A stretch of DNA of 64,000 bases from an uncultured Treponema sp. Lineage in GTDB: Bacteria; Spirochaetota; Spirochaetia; Treponematales; Treponemataceae. Made by a program: the position numbers and the translations under genes. Shown piece after piece: positions 8,237-16,002 of this stretch. The notes under the pieces were generated by a model. The model searched no databases. It was not told the origin of the DNA and saw only the letters and a program-made list of their open reading frames with translations. The DNA lies in contig CALFJF010000045.1 of the NCBI GenBank assembly GCA_937877535.1, positions 1 to 64,000 of the forward strand, given 5' to 3'. Numbering within the stretch: position 1 is the stretch's first letter; each line of letters starts with the position of its first letter.

Positions 8237-9037
8237 ATGGCTTTCAGGCATGACAATAAGCCGAGTGTGGAGCAGATTTCCGCGTATCTTGAGGACGCGG
8301 TTTCAAAGGTAAAGGCGAATCCAGAGCGTTTTGAAGAATTGCGGCGGACATTCAAAAAAAATGTTCCGCTTACGCTTCGGAGTTTGGTTGCCGCATACAT
8401 TCTTGACCAGGCGGACGGCGCGATTTTCCGTTTTAACAATTTCAAAAATCGTGGCAATTTTCAAAACAGAGATTTTCGAGAACACGACGATTTTCGAGCA
8501 AAAAGGCGATTTTCCGACGAAAATGGAGGCGTTCAAAACGCGGAACGCAGCGAGTTTCCGCAAACGCAAAGCGAAAAGCACGAGCGGTATCAGCATGTTG
8601 AAATCGACCCGTCCGTTGCCGCCACGGTGTTCATCGGAATTGGAAAAAATCGGCGCGTTTATCCAAAGGATATTGTAGGGCTTTTCATTAGCGTCGCTGG
8701 AATCGAAAAAGAGCGAATTGGAGACATCAAAGTGTACGCGAGTTATTCGTTTGTGCAACTTTTTAAGGACGACGCGGATAAAGCGATAAATGCTTTGAAC
8801 GGTTACGATTATCGAGGGCGCAGGCTGAGCGTGAGTTATTCAAGAACGCGCCCGTCTTTTGAAAAAAATCGTGCTGACGAAAGCGAGGAAAGCGTTGCGA
8901 TGAGCCGCGAAAATAGTGCAAGCGACGACGTGCGGGCGCAACAAGCAGCGTTTGCTTCGTCTCAAAAGCACGAGATGAGCGACGAGGAAATTTTTGCCGC
9001 CCGCGCTCCGCGTTCTTCTTCAAGCGAGGATATTTGA
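8237..9037 (+). CDS. Stand-alone DbpA-type RNA-binding domain protein
   Basis: 266 aa, ATG preceded by AGGAG. An N-terminal helical region (VEQISAYLEDAVSKVKANPERF) is followed by a low-complexity Arg/Asn/Phe/Asp segment (FKNRGNFQNRDFREHDDFRAK) and then by a domain at about residues 128-200 (ATVFIGIGKNRRVYPKDIVG ... IKVYASYSFVQLF ... ALNGYDYRGRRLSVSYSR) that matches the RRM-like C-terminal domain of DbpA-type DEAD-box helicases, which binds 23S rRNA. No helicase domain is present. A likely role is RNA binding in ribosome assembly or RNA turnover, possibly as a detached partner of a helicase. Followed by a strong terminator. Confidence 0.75.
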   Translation: MAFRHDNKPSVEQISAYLEDAVSKVKANPERFEELRRTFKKNVPLTLRSLVAAYILDQADGAIFRFNNFKNRGNFQNRDFREHDDFRAKRRFSDENGGVQNAERSEFPQTQSEKHERYQHVEIDPSVAATVFIGIGKNRRVYPKDIVGLFISVAGIEKERIGDIKVYASYSFVQLFKDDADKAINALNGYDYRGRRLSVSYSRTRPSFEKNRADESEESVAMSRENSASDDVRAQQAAFASSQKHEMSDEEIFAARAPRSSSSEDI

Positions 9038-9083
9038 TTTTTTCTCAAAACCTCGTTTTGTCAAAAATCCAAAAGTGCAAAAT

Positions 9084-9121
9084 AACCTGTTCAAAAATTT
9101 GTGATTTTTGAACAGGTTTTA
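9084..9121. terminator. Intrinsic terminator with a perfect 15-bp stem
   Basis: The arms AACCTGTTCAAAAAT and ATTTTTGAACAGGTT pair perfectly around the loop TTGTG and are followed by T residues. It ends the RNA-binding-domain gene; the right arm lies just ahead of the MBL gene's start region. Confidence 0.8.
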
Positions 9122-9137
9122 TAAAAGAGGGAAGAAT

Positions 9138-9776
9138 TTGGAAATCGATGTAGTGAGAACGGGACCGCTTTCCGTAAACACGCTTATCGTTTCGCTTGAA
9201 AACGGGAACGTTTTTGTTGTAGACCCTGCTGACTGCGCGTTTTCTGGAGATGAAGGCGTGGTTGTGTCGCGCGTTCGCGAAAAAAACAAAACCGTTTCCG
9301 CCGTGATTCTCACGCATGGGCATTTTGACCACGTTTCGGGCTTGCCCGCTTTACTTCGCGCGTTTCCGTCCGCAAAAGTCCTCATTCACAAAAACGACGC
9401 TTCTTTAATCGGAAAAAATTCCGCGCTTTCTCAAAAGCGTCATTTGGAAGCGATTGGCTTTTTGGATTTTTTGCCGTTTGTTTCTTCTCTTCCCGAAGCG
9501 ACAGATTTTTTGGAAGACGAAAAAGAATTGGAAGTCGAAAAGTCGTGGCGAGTGCTTTTTACGCCAGGACACACGCAGGGAAGCGTTTGCCTTTGGAACG
9601 AGCGCGAGGGCGTTTTGATTTCTGGCGACACGCTTTTTGACGGAAGTTATGGCAGAACCGACCTTCCTGGCGGAGATGAAGTCGAGATTCACAAAAGCCT
9701 TTCTCGCCTTTTGAAAACCGTTCCGCGCTCAACGCTCGTTTATTCTGGACACGATTTTAGACCATTTAGAACGTAA
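9138..9776 (+). CDS. MBL-fold metallo-hydrolase (glyoxalase II-like)
   Basis: 212 aa from TTG 9138 with GAGGGAAG upstream. The metallo-beta-lactamase fold is shown by THGHFDHVSG (HxHxDH), FTPGHTQGS (third His), SGDTLFDGSYGRTDLPGG (bridging Asp) and the terminal VYSGHDF. These provide a two-metal site. Size and motif spacing resemble YcbL/GloB-type hydrolases that cleave glutathione or related thioesters; the substrate here is not established. Cytoplasmic, with no signal peptide. The reading frame overlaps nothing, and the gene appears to stand alone between terminators and the aminopeptidase gene. Confidence 0.88.
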   Translation: MEIDVVRTGPLSVNTLIVSLENGNVFVVDPADCAFSGDEGVVVSRVREKNKTVSAVILTHGHFDHVSGLPALLRAFPSAKVLIHKNDASLIGKNSALSQKRHLEAIGFLDFLPFVSSLPEATDFLEDEKELEVEKSWRVLFTPGHTQGSVCLWNEREGVLISGDTLFDGSYGRTDLPGGDEVEIHKSLSRLLKTVPRSTLVYSGHDFRPFRT

Positions 9777-9880
9777 CAATTTTTCTCGATTTTTTTTCGT
9801 CGCTTTTCAAAAATTCTAGAGTTTCCCATTTTTCTTCATTTTTGCTATCATATTAAGAAGATTTTTTGGAGGAATCAAAA

Positions 9881-11251
9881 ATGGCAGAAAACGCACATTT
9901 GATAGACGGCTACAAAGCGTTTCTTGACGCGGGAAAAACCGAGCGGGAATGCGTTTCCAGTATTGTGGAAATGGCAAAAAAAGCGGGTTTTAAGGACATT
10001 TTGGAGTGCGCTTCTCTAAAAGCGGGCGACAAAGTGTACTCTGTCAAAATGGGCAAGGCAATCGCGCTTTTTTCAATCGGAAGCGGAAAAATCGAGCAAG
10101 GCATGAACATTTTGGGGGCGCACATCGATAGTCCGCGCCTTGACGTAAAGCAAAATCCGCTTTACGAAAGCGATTTTCTCGTATATCTCAACACGCATTA
10201 CTATGGCGGAATCAAAAAATATCAATGGGTTACGATTCCGCTTGCGATTCATGGAGTTGTGTGCAAAAAAGACGGCACGAGCGTAAACGTTGTAATCGGA
10301 GAGGACGAAAACGACAGCGTTTTTGTGATTTCTGACATTTTGCCGCATCTTGCGCAAAAGCAAATGAAAGCAAATGCGAGCGATTTTATTCCTGGAGAGA
10401 GTCTCGATTTGATTTTTGGAAGCGGGATTCCTGAGAAAAAAAAGGAAAACGACGAAAAAGACGAAAAAAGCGAGAAAAAACAGAGCGCGAAAAAGAAAAT
10501 CCTTGGAATTCTTAAAGAAAAATACGGAATCGAGGAAGCGGATTTTGGTTCCGCGGAACTTGAGGTGGTGCCTGCTGGAAAAGCGCGAGATTTGGGACTT
10601 GACCGCTCGTTGATTTTGGCTTACGGGCAGGACGACCGCTCTTGCGCGTATACGTCGGTTCGCGCGATTCTTGAAAGCGACGCAAAAATCAAAACAAATT
10701 GCTGCATTTGCGTTGACAAAGAAGAAATCGGCTCGGTTGGAGCGACGGGAATGGGAAGTCACTTTTTTGAAAACGCCGTCGCCGAAGTTATTGCGCGTCT
10801 TCCCGAAGGCTACTCGGATTTGACGCTGCGCCGTTGCCTTGCTTCGTCTTCAATGCTTTCAAGCGACGTAAACGCAGCGTTTGACCCGATGAACTCTGAT
10901 TTGTTTGACCGCGAAAACGCGAGTTTTCTTTCTGGCGGAATCGTATTCAACAAGTATACAGGAAGTCGCGGAAAAAGCGGTGCGAGCGACGCAAATCCTG
11001 AGTTTATTGCCGCTTTGAGAGCTGCGCTTGACAATGCGGGCGTAAAATACCAAATGGCAGAACTTGGAAAAGTTGACCAAGGTGGCGGTGGCACGATTGC
11101 CTTTGAGTGCGCAAAGTACGGCATGAACGTGCTTGACGCGGGCGTGAGCGTGCTTTCTATGCACGCGCCGTGGGAAATCACATCTCGCGTTGACATTGAA
11201 CAAGCGTTTGTTGCGTACAAAGCGTTCCTTCAATGCGATTTTTCCGCATAA
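9881..11251 (+). CDS. M18-family aminopeptidase
   Basis: 456 aa from ATG 9881 with GGAGG eight bases upstream. It belongs to the aspartyl-aminopeptidase (M18) family, tetrahedral cytosolic metallo-aminopeptidases removing N-terminal, often acidic, residues from peptides. Landmarks are GAHIDSPRLDVKQNPLYE (first metal His and Asp), YGQDDRSCAYTSVRA (bridging Asp), CVDKEEIGSVGATGMGS (catalytic Glu-Glu pair) and SMHAPWEITSRVD (final metal His). A Lys/Glu-rich insert at about 187-205 (EKKKENDEKDEKSEKKQSA) interrupts the usual sequence. Probably part of peptide recycling downstream of the Clp proteases. Confidence 0.9.
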   Translation: MAENAHLIDGYKAFLDAGKTERECVSSIVEMAKKAGFKDILECASLKAGDKVYSVKMGKAIALFSIGSGKIEQGMNILGAHIDSPRLDVKQNPLYESDFLVYLNTHYYGGIKKYQWVTIPLAIHGVVCKKDGTSVNVVIGEDENDSVFVISDILPHLAQKQMKANASDFIPGESLDLIFGSGIPEKKKENDEKDEKSEKKQSAKKKILGILKEKYGIEEADFGSAELEVVPAGKARDLGLDRSLILAYGQDDRSCAYTSVRAILESDAKIKTNCCICVDKEEIGSVGATGMGSHFFENAVAEVIARLPEGYSDLTLRRCLASSSMLSSDVNAAFDPMNSDLFDRENASFLSGGIVFNKYTGSRGKSGASDANPEFIAALRAALDNAGVKYQMAELGKVDQGGGGTIAFECAKYGMNVLDAGVSVLSMHAPWEITSRVDIEQAFVAYKAFLQCDFSA

Positions 11252-11264
11252 ACGCCAATAAAAA

Positions 11265-11318
11265 AAGTCATTTTAGAGAACGTGAACAAAAAATCTGTGC
11301 GTTTCTCTGAAATGACTT
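11265..11318. terminator. Imperfect inverted repeat, probable terminator
   Basis: AAGTCATTTTAGAGAACG and CGTTTCTCTGAAATGACTT form a long stem with few mismatches. On the minus strand it is followed by a T run, so it may back up termination of the clpX operon as well as fold at the 3' end of the aminopeptidase mRNA. Confidence 0.5.
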
Positions 11319-11341
11319 AATAACAGTGTCGTTGATTTTAA

Positions 11342-11371
11342 CAAAAAAGCACCCAAAACGGGTGCTTTTTA
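11342..11371. terminator. Bidirectional intrinsic terminator
   Basis: AAAAAGCACCC-AAAA-CGGGTGCTTTTT stem-loop directly after the clpX stop codon and between convergent genes. Confidence 0.85.
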
Positions 11372-11372
11372 T

Positions 11373-12626
11373 TTATGCCGATTGTTGCGCTACAAGCAGC
11401 GTTTCCGCAGGCGGAAGCACTTTTGTGTCAACGATTTCGCGCGTTATTGTAAGGTGTTTTTGACCTTTTACGCTCGGAGCGTCGTACATCAAATCCATGA
11501 GCATTTTTTCAACGATTGCGCGAAGTCCTCGCGCTCCCGTTTTTTGTTTGATTGCAGTTTCCGCAATTTCCTCCAGCGCGTCTTCGGTGAACTCAAGTTC
11601 CAAATCGTCCATCTCAAAACTCGCCTTAAATTGCTTTGTAATTGCGTTCTTTGGCTCAGTGAGAATTCTCTTGAGGTCGTCTTTTGTGAGTTCTTTGAGA
11701 GCGACAGAAATTGGCATACGCCCGATGAGTTCTGGAATTAACCCAAATTTCACAAGGTCGTCTGACGTACATTCGTTCATAAGATTCATGCGCTCTTCTT
11801 CGGACATTTGCCCCACGTTGCTTCCAAATCCCATCGAGTGAGCGGCAGTTCGCTGCTCGATGATTTTGTCCAGCCCCACAAACGCACCGCCCATAATAAA
11901 AAGAATGTTCGTCGTGTCGATTTGGAGCATTTCTTGATTCGGATGTTTTCGTCCACCTTGCGGAGGCACGGAAGCCATCGTTCCTTCAATGATTTTGAGC
12001 AAAGCCTGCTGTACGCCTTCGCCCGAAACGTCGCGCGTAATTGAAGTGTTTTCGCTTTTTCGCGCGATTTTATCGATTTCGTCAATGAAAATGATTCCGC
12101 GCTCTGCCGCTTGAATATTTCCATCCGCCGCGTTGATGAGTTTTAGAAGAACGTTCTCAACGTCTTCGCCAACATACCCCGCCTCGGTAAGTGTTGTCGC
12201 ATCCGCGATTGCAAACGGAACTTTGAGTTTTTCTGCGAGAGTTCGCGCAAGAAGCGTTTTGCCACTTCCCGTCGGTCCAATCAAAAGCACGTTTGATTTT
12301 TCGATTTTTACGCCATTTGAATCGACTTTCCCGCCGTTCGCCATACGCTTGTAGTGGTTATAAACGGCGACTGAAAGAGCCTTTTTTGCGTAATCTTGAC
12401 CGATAACGTACTGGTCAAGATGCGCTTTGAACTCTCTTGGAGTCGGCACGTCGCCAAGCGCGATTGTGGGTGCGGATTGATATTCTTGTTCGATGATGCC
12501 TTGACAAACTGCAATGCAATTATTGCAAATAAAAATGTTGCTTTGGGGAGATGCAACGAGATGCCGATTTTCGTCTGCTTCTTTGCCACAAAACGAACAT
12601 CGACTGACTGAACTCCTAAAACCCAT
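11373..12626 (-). CDS. clpX: ATP-dependent Clp protease ATP-binding subunit ClpX
   Basis: 417 aa, the usual length. The N-terminal zinc-binding domain has Cys10/Cys13 (CSFC) and Cys34/Cys37 (CNNC). The AAA+ module has Walker A GPTGSGKT (117-124), Walker B IIFIDEID (178-185) and a loop MGFGS (265-269) at the position of the IGF loop that docks onto ClpP. It unfolds substrates and feeds them into ClpP. A TAGGAGGAAACA ribosome-binding site precedes the ATG. It is the last gene of the tig - DUF4177-like - clpP - clpX operon, 67 bp after clpP. Confidence 0.97.
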   Translation of the reverse strand: MGFRSSVSRCSFCGKEADENRHLVASPQSNIFICNNCIAVCQGIIEQEYQSAPTIALGDVPTPREFKAHLDQYVIGQDYAKKALSVAVYNHYKRMANGGKVDSNGVKIEKSNVLLIGPTGSGKTLLARTLAEKLKVPFAIADATTLTEAGYVGEDVENVLLKLINAADGNIQAAERGIIFIDEIDKIARKSENTSITRDVSGEGVQQALLKIIEGTMASVPPQGGRKHPNQEMLQIDTTNILFIMGGAFVGLDKIIEQRTAAHSMGFGSNVGQMSEEERMNLMNECTSDDLVKFGLIPELIGRMPISVALKELTKDDLKRILTEPKNAITKQFKASFEMDDLELEFTEDALEEIAETAIKQKTGARGLRAIVEKMLMDLMYDAPSVKGQKHLTITREIVDTKVLPPAETLLVAQQSA

Positions 12627-12693
12627 TGTTTCCTCCTAAAAAATCCGACTCGCTCTAAAAATAAACTTAACGCTTTGGTTAATTACCTTTTTT

Positions 12694-13314
12694 CTAAGAC
12701 TCTGACGCAGGAGTTTTTGCGCGCCGAGGCATTACGTGGTCAACGATTCCGTAAGAAAGCGCGTCTTCTGCCGAAAGATAAAAATCCCGCTCGATGTCGC
12801 GTGCAATTTCTTTTTCGCTTTTTCCCGTTTGCTCCGCAAGATATTTTACGCTAAGGCTTTTGAGTCGCTGGATTTCCTTTGCTTGCCGTGCAATGTCGCT
12901 TTCTTGCCCTTGGACTCCGCCGAACGGCTGGTGAATCATAACTCTGGAAGAGGGGAGGGCGTATCGCTTTCCCTTTGTGCCACCTGCAAGCAAAATCGCG
13001 CCCATTGAAGCGGCTTGTCCCATGCAAATCGTCTGAATGTCGCATTTTACATATTGCATCGTGTCGTAAATGGCAAGTCCCGCCGTTACGCTTCCGCCAG
13101 GCGAGTTTATGTAAATGCTTATGTCTTTTTCTGGATTTTCTGATTCAAGGAAAAGAATTTGCGCCACCACGAGGTCTGCATTCAAATCGTTGATTTCTCC
13201 GTCGATAAAAACGATTCTGTCTTTGAGAAGTCGAGAGAAAATGTCGTAACTGCGTTCGCCGTTTCCGCTTCTCTCGATTACGAACGGAATATTATTGTTG
13301 TTCTGCTCGTTCAT
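12694..13314 (-). CDS. clpP: ATP-dependent Clp protease proteolytic subunit ClpP
   Basis: 206 aa canonical ClpP. Catalytic residues are Ser103 (GQAASMGA), His128 (VMIHQPFGG) and Asp177 ([11 protein letters not shown]); the handle region [16 protein letters not shown] is typical. AAAGGAG precedes the ATG. It forms the tetradecameric peptidase chamber for ClpX, encoded next, and lies downstream of trigger factor as in many bacteria. It may also pair with the divergent ClpP at 6.7 kb. Confidence 0.96.
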   Translation of the reverse strand: MNEQNNNNIPFVIERSGNGERSYDIFSRLLKDRIVFIDGEINDLNADLVVAQILFLESENPEKDISIYINSPGGSVTAGLAIYDTMQYVKCDIQTICMGQAASMGAILLAGGTKGKRYALPSSRVMIHQPFGGVQGQESDIARQAKEIQRLKSLSVKYLAEQTGKSEKEIARDIERDFYLSAEDALSYGIVDHVMPRRAKTPASES

Positions 13315-13349
13315 TTTTCTTTTTTCTCCTTTTAAATTACGTTACAAAA

Positions 13350-13634
13350 CTATGAAGAACTCGGTGTAAACGCGCCAACTTTTTCAAACACCATAGTTGC
13401 TTGAATTTTATCGCCTCCCAAAAAACCTTTTGAGCCAGAAGAAACCGTAGTGATTGTGTGAAGACGATAGCCTTTTTTTGCTTGCTCGTTTATTGCAGCC
13501 TGAAGATTCGTGAGGCTTGCCGTGCCGCTTCCCGTCCCAAGGAACTTTTCGGTTAAAACCACTTGAAGAACAATGTAAACATCGTCTTTTGAACCGCTTG
13601 CCCTTAACGTGTCTCCGTCAAACCCAAACGCCAT
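13350..13634 (-). CDS. Small DUF4177-like protein between tig and clpP
   Basis: 94 aa from the internal ATG at 13634 (AGGA upstream), preferred to a 20-residue extension of unlikely composition. The sequence DDVYIVLQVVLTEKFLGT ... NLQAAINEQAKKGYRLHTIT ... ATMVFEKV has the layout of DUF4177: a beta-strand, a helix carrying 'N..A..GY.L' and a closing strand. Function of that family is unknown. The start is 80 bp after tig and the stop 35 bp before clpP on the same strand, so it should be co-expressed with the folding and degradation machinery. Confidence 0.7.
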   Translation of the reverse strand: MAFGFDGDTLRASGSKDDVYIVLQVVLTEKFLGTGSGTASLTNLQAAINEQAKKGYRLHTITTVSSGSKGFLGGDKIQATMVFEKVGAFTPSSS

Positions 13635-13714
13635 TTTTTCCTGCCTTAAAAAATCGCAAAGACAGCGATTTTCTCGCTGCCTTTTTTGAACCAAGTTTTT
13701 TCACTACATCAAAT

Positions 13715-15073
13715 CTATTGATTTTTGAACAAATCGGCAAATTTTACGCTTTCACCTTTTGAAACTTTTACTTCGGAGAAGAGCGAGTCGTAGAGTTTTT
13801 GCTCTTTTGTGTCATCAACCAAATATTCTCGCGCTTTTGGGTCTTCGTAGTGTTTTTTTACTTCGTCAATCGAAATTCCGTTTCCGTCCGCGATTTCTTG
13901 GTATTTTGCGTCGATTTCTTCTGCCGTTACCGTGATATTGCGTTCTTTCATAAGCGTGTCAACGATTATGCGGCTTTTGAGCATTTTTTCGGCATCCGCT
14001 GACCATTGCTCCAGCATCGATTCTTTGCTCTGCCCCGACGACTGAACGAGCCGTTCGAGTTCCGCTGCGTTTGTTTGGAATTGACGCGCCATCATTTCCC
14101 ATCTGCCTTCAAGTTCCGCGCGGAGCATTGACGCAGGAATTTCAAACGGATTTTTCTCCACAAGTTGCTCAAGAAGCGAGTTCGTTTTGAGTTCGTTTAC
14201 TTTTCGGTCTTTCGCTCGTTCAAGTTGCCGCTTGATGTCCGCTTTGAGTTCATCGAGCGTGTGGAATTTTTCGTTCACGTCCTCGGCAAAATCATCGTCG
14301 AGCGCGGGCAAATCCCTTGTTTTTACGGCTTTTATCGTAACATCGTAAATCTTTGTTTTCCCCGCAAGGTTCGCGTCATCGCAGTCTTCGCTATATGTTT
14401 TTTTGATTTCGCGCGTTTCGTCTTTTTTCATGCCCACGATTTCGTCGTCGATTTTATACACATTTTCCGACGTTCCAACCGTAAACGTAAATCCGTCGCG
14501 TCTGCTTCCTTTGATTTCCTCGCCAGATTCGTCTTTTTCTGCAATATCGAGCGTAACGATTGCGTCTTTTTCAACCGTGTCATCTTTTTTATCAATCACG
14601 ACGGCGTTTCGCTCTTGCAATCCTTTGAGTTCTTCGTTGATTTCTTCATCTCCAATGGAAACTTCCAGCACTTTTACTTCGATTCCATTGAACTCTTTTA
14701 CGTTCACTTCGGGGAAAACGTCATACGTTACCGTGTACACAAGGTCTTTTGCGGTGTCCAATTCAGGCATTGATTCAAGACGTGGCTGTTCGTAAGGAAG
14801 CGGACGCGCTGTTTTCTCGTTTTCGTCAGAAAAAATCTCGTTGAGCGATTTATCGATGAGTTCGCCGACCGCTTCCGCTTTAATTTGCTCCCCATATTTT
14901 CTTTCAAGCACCTTTGGAGGAACTTTTCCCTTCCTAAATCCTGGAATTTGAACCTGCTTCACGTACTGCGAGAGCGTTTCGTTATATCCGTCCGCAACGT
15001 CCTTTTTTGCAATGGTAACGGTCAACTTTACAGACGATTTTTCGAGTTTTTCGATTTCCTTTGAGACCTTCAC
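13715..15073 (-). CDS. tig: Trigger factor
   Basis: 452 aa from a GTG start with AAGGAG upstream. The N-terminal ribosome-binding domain carries IPGFRKGKVP, a close match to the ribosome-docking signature; a central FKBP-like PPIase domain (about residues 160-250) includes VTLDIAEKDESGEEIKG; and a long helical C-terminal chaperone domain follows. It shields nascent chains at the ribosome exit tunnel. First gene of the operon leading to clpP and clpX; a terminator at 15095-15131 separates it from the upstream tRNA genes. Confidence 0.96.
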   Translation of the reverse strand: MKVSKEIEKLEKSSVKLTVTIAKKDVADGYNETLSQYVKQVQIPGFRKGKVPPKVLERKYGEQIKAEAVGELIDKSLNEIFSDENEKTARPLPYEQPRLESMPELDTAKDLVYTVTYDVFPEVNVKEFNGIEVKVLEVSIGDEEINEELKGLQERNAVVIDKKDDTVEKDAIVTLDIAEKDESGEEIKGSRRDGFTFTVGTSENVYKIDDEIVGMKKDETREIKKTYSEDCDDANLAGKTKIYDVTIKAVKTRDLPALDDDFAEDVNEKFHTLDELKADIKRQLERAKDRKVNELKTNSLLEQLVEKNPFEIPASMLRAELEGRWEMMARQFQTNAAELERLVQSSGQSKESMLEQWSADAEKMLKSRIIVDTLMKERNITVTAEEIDAKYQEIADGNGISIDEVKKHYEDPKAREYLVDDTKEQKLYDSLFSEVKVSKGESVKFADLFKNQ

Positions 15074-15094
15074 GATAATCTCCTTCTAAAATGT

Positions 15095-15131
15095 AATAAA
15101 AAAGCGATTCAGATGAAATCCGAATCGCTTC
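15095..15131 (-). terminator. Terminator of the tRNA cluster
   Basis: On the minus strand AAGCGATTCGGAT-TTC-ATCTGAATCGCTT followed by a run of six T. It separates the tRNA-Gly gene from tig. Confidence 0.8.
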
Positions 15132-15137
15132 AGAGAG

Positions 15138-15209
15138 AGCGGGAAATGGGAATTGAACCCACGACATCCACCTTGGCAAGGTGGCGCACTACCACTGTGC
15201 TATTCCCGC
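15138..15209 (-). tRNA. tRNA-Gly(GCC), copy 1
   Basis: 72 nt cloverleaf: acceptor GCGGGAA/TTCCCGC, anticodon stem CCACC/GGTGG with loop TTGCCAA (anticodon GCC), T-arm GTGGG-TTCAATT-CCCAT, discriminator T. The 3' CCA is not encoded. Identical to the copy at 15310-15381. Confidence 0.95.
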
Positions 15210-15261
15210 AAATAAAAAATTTGCATCTGTTTAATTTCAAATAAATTTCAAAATAAATAGA

Positions 15262-15295
15262 CCTGTTCGGAAAACTCGTTTCCGAGCGGGTTTTA
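15262..15295. terminator. Hairpin between the two tRNA-Gly genes
   Basis: CCTGTTCGGAAA and TTTCCGAGCGGG pair with two wobble positions, followed by TTTTAT on the plus strand. May be a processing or attenuation hairpin in the tRNA transcript, or a weak terminator. Confidence 0.4.
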
Positions 15296-15309
15296 TAAAA
15301 ATGCAATAG

Positions 15310-15381
15310 AGCGGGAAATGGGAATTGAACCCACGACATCCACCTTGGCAAGGTGGCGCACTACCACTGTGCTATTCCCGC
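15310..15381 (-). tRNA. tRNA-Gly(GCC), copy 2
   Basis: 72 nt, identical to copy 1, with anticodon GCC and no encoded CCA. The two copies are separated by 100 bp of unrelated AT-rich sequence. Confidence 0.95.
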
Positions 15382-15388
15382 ACGGTTT

Positions 15389-15468
15389 TGCGAGAGAAGG
15401 GAGTCGAACCCTCACGCCGAAGCACTGGAACCTAAATCCAGCGTGTATGCCAGTTTCACCACTCTCGC
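15389..15468 (-). tRNA. tRNA-Leu(TAG)
   Basis: 80 nt class II tRNA with a long variable arm (TGCTTCGGCGTG). Acceptor GCGAGAG/CTCTCGC, anticodon loop TTTAGGT giving TAG, discriminator A as expected for leucine. Confidence 0.93.
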
Positions 15469-15544
15469 GCTTTTGATTAAACCGACATCAAAATCGACGG
15501 CTCTTTCCAAAAGATTGCGTCCAAAATCGCCATCATCTGAAAAA

Positions 15545-15617
15545 TGAGCGACCGGGGGATCGAACCCCGGACCCACAGATTAAGAGTCTGTTGCTCTACC
15601 AGCTGAGCTAGTCGCCC
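15545..15617 (-). tRNA. tRNA-Lys(CTT)
   Basis: 73 nt cloverleaf: acceptor GGGCGAC/GTCGCTC (one G-U pair), anticodon loop CTCTTAA giving CTT, T-loop TTCGATC, discriminator A. Confidence 0.93.
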
Positions 15618-15680
15618 GTTCGTTTATACGTTTGAATTTCCGCGATTTACGAATACTCATTGCGAAGATTCTCGCATTTT

Positions 15681-15754
15681 TGCGTCCGACACGACTCGAA
15701 CGTGCAACCTACGGATCCGAAGTCCGTTGCTCTATCCAATTGAGCTACGAACGC
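15681..15754 (-). tRNA. tRNA-Arg(TCG)
   Basis: 74 nt cloverleaf: acceptor GCGTTCG with 3' strand CGGACGC, anticodon loop CTTCGGA giving TCG, T-loop TTCGAGT, discriminator A. Confidence 0.92.
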
Positions 15755-15763
15755 AAACGAAAG

Positions 15764-15836
15764 GGTGCCTGAAGGGATTTGAACCCTCGACAACCAGATC
15801 CACAATCTGGCGCTCTACCCCTGAACTACAGGCACC
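15764..15836 (-). tRNA. tRNA-His(GTG)
   Basis: 73 nt including the histidine-specific extra G at -1 opposite discriminator C73. Acceptor GTGCCTG/CAGGCAC, anticodon loop TTGTGGA giving GTG. First gene of the six-tRNA cluster in transcription order. Confidence 0.94.
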
Positions 15837-15928
15837 GCGAACGTGCTTCAAAATATATCAAAAATCGCGCGTTTGCGTCAATAGCAGACGCTAAAAACTC
15901 GCGTCTTTTTTCGATTTTGAGTCAAGCG

Positions 15929-15956
15929 TAAAGTTTTCTTTGGCAATTTCCGAAAA
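15929..15956 (+). promoter_or_regulatory. Sigma-28 (FliA)-type promoter of the flgN-flgK-flgL operon
   Basis: TAAAG at 15929 and TCCGAAAA at 15949-15956, 16 bases between TAAA and TCCG. This fits the flagellar sigma-28 consensus (TAAA - about 15 - GCCGATAA). The same elements with the same spacing occur on the minus strand ahead of a flaB gene at 29222-29249. Confidence 0.7.
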
Positions 15957-16002
15957 TCAAAGGGAATGATTATATTCTGAACGTTTTTACGGAAGCAAAA
16001 AT

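Noticed and set aside
14165..14773. 202-aa open frame antisense to tig
   Set aside because: Phe/Val/Arg-rich shadow of a clear trigger factor gene.
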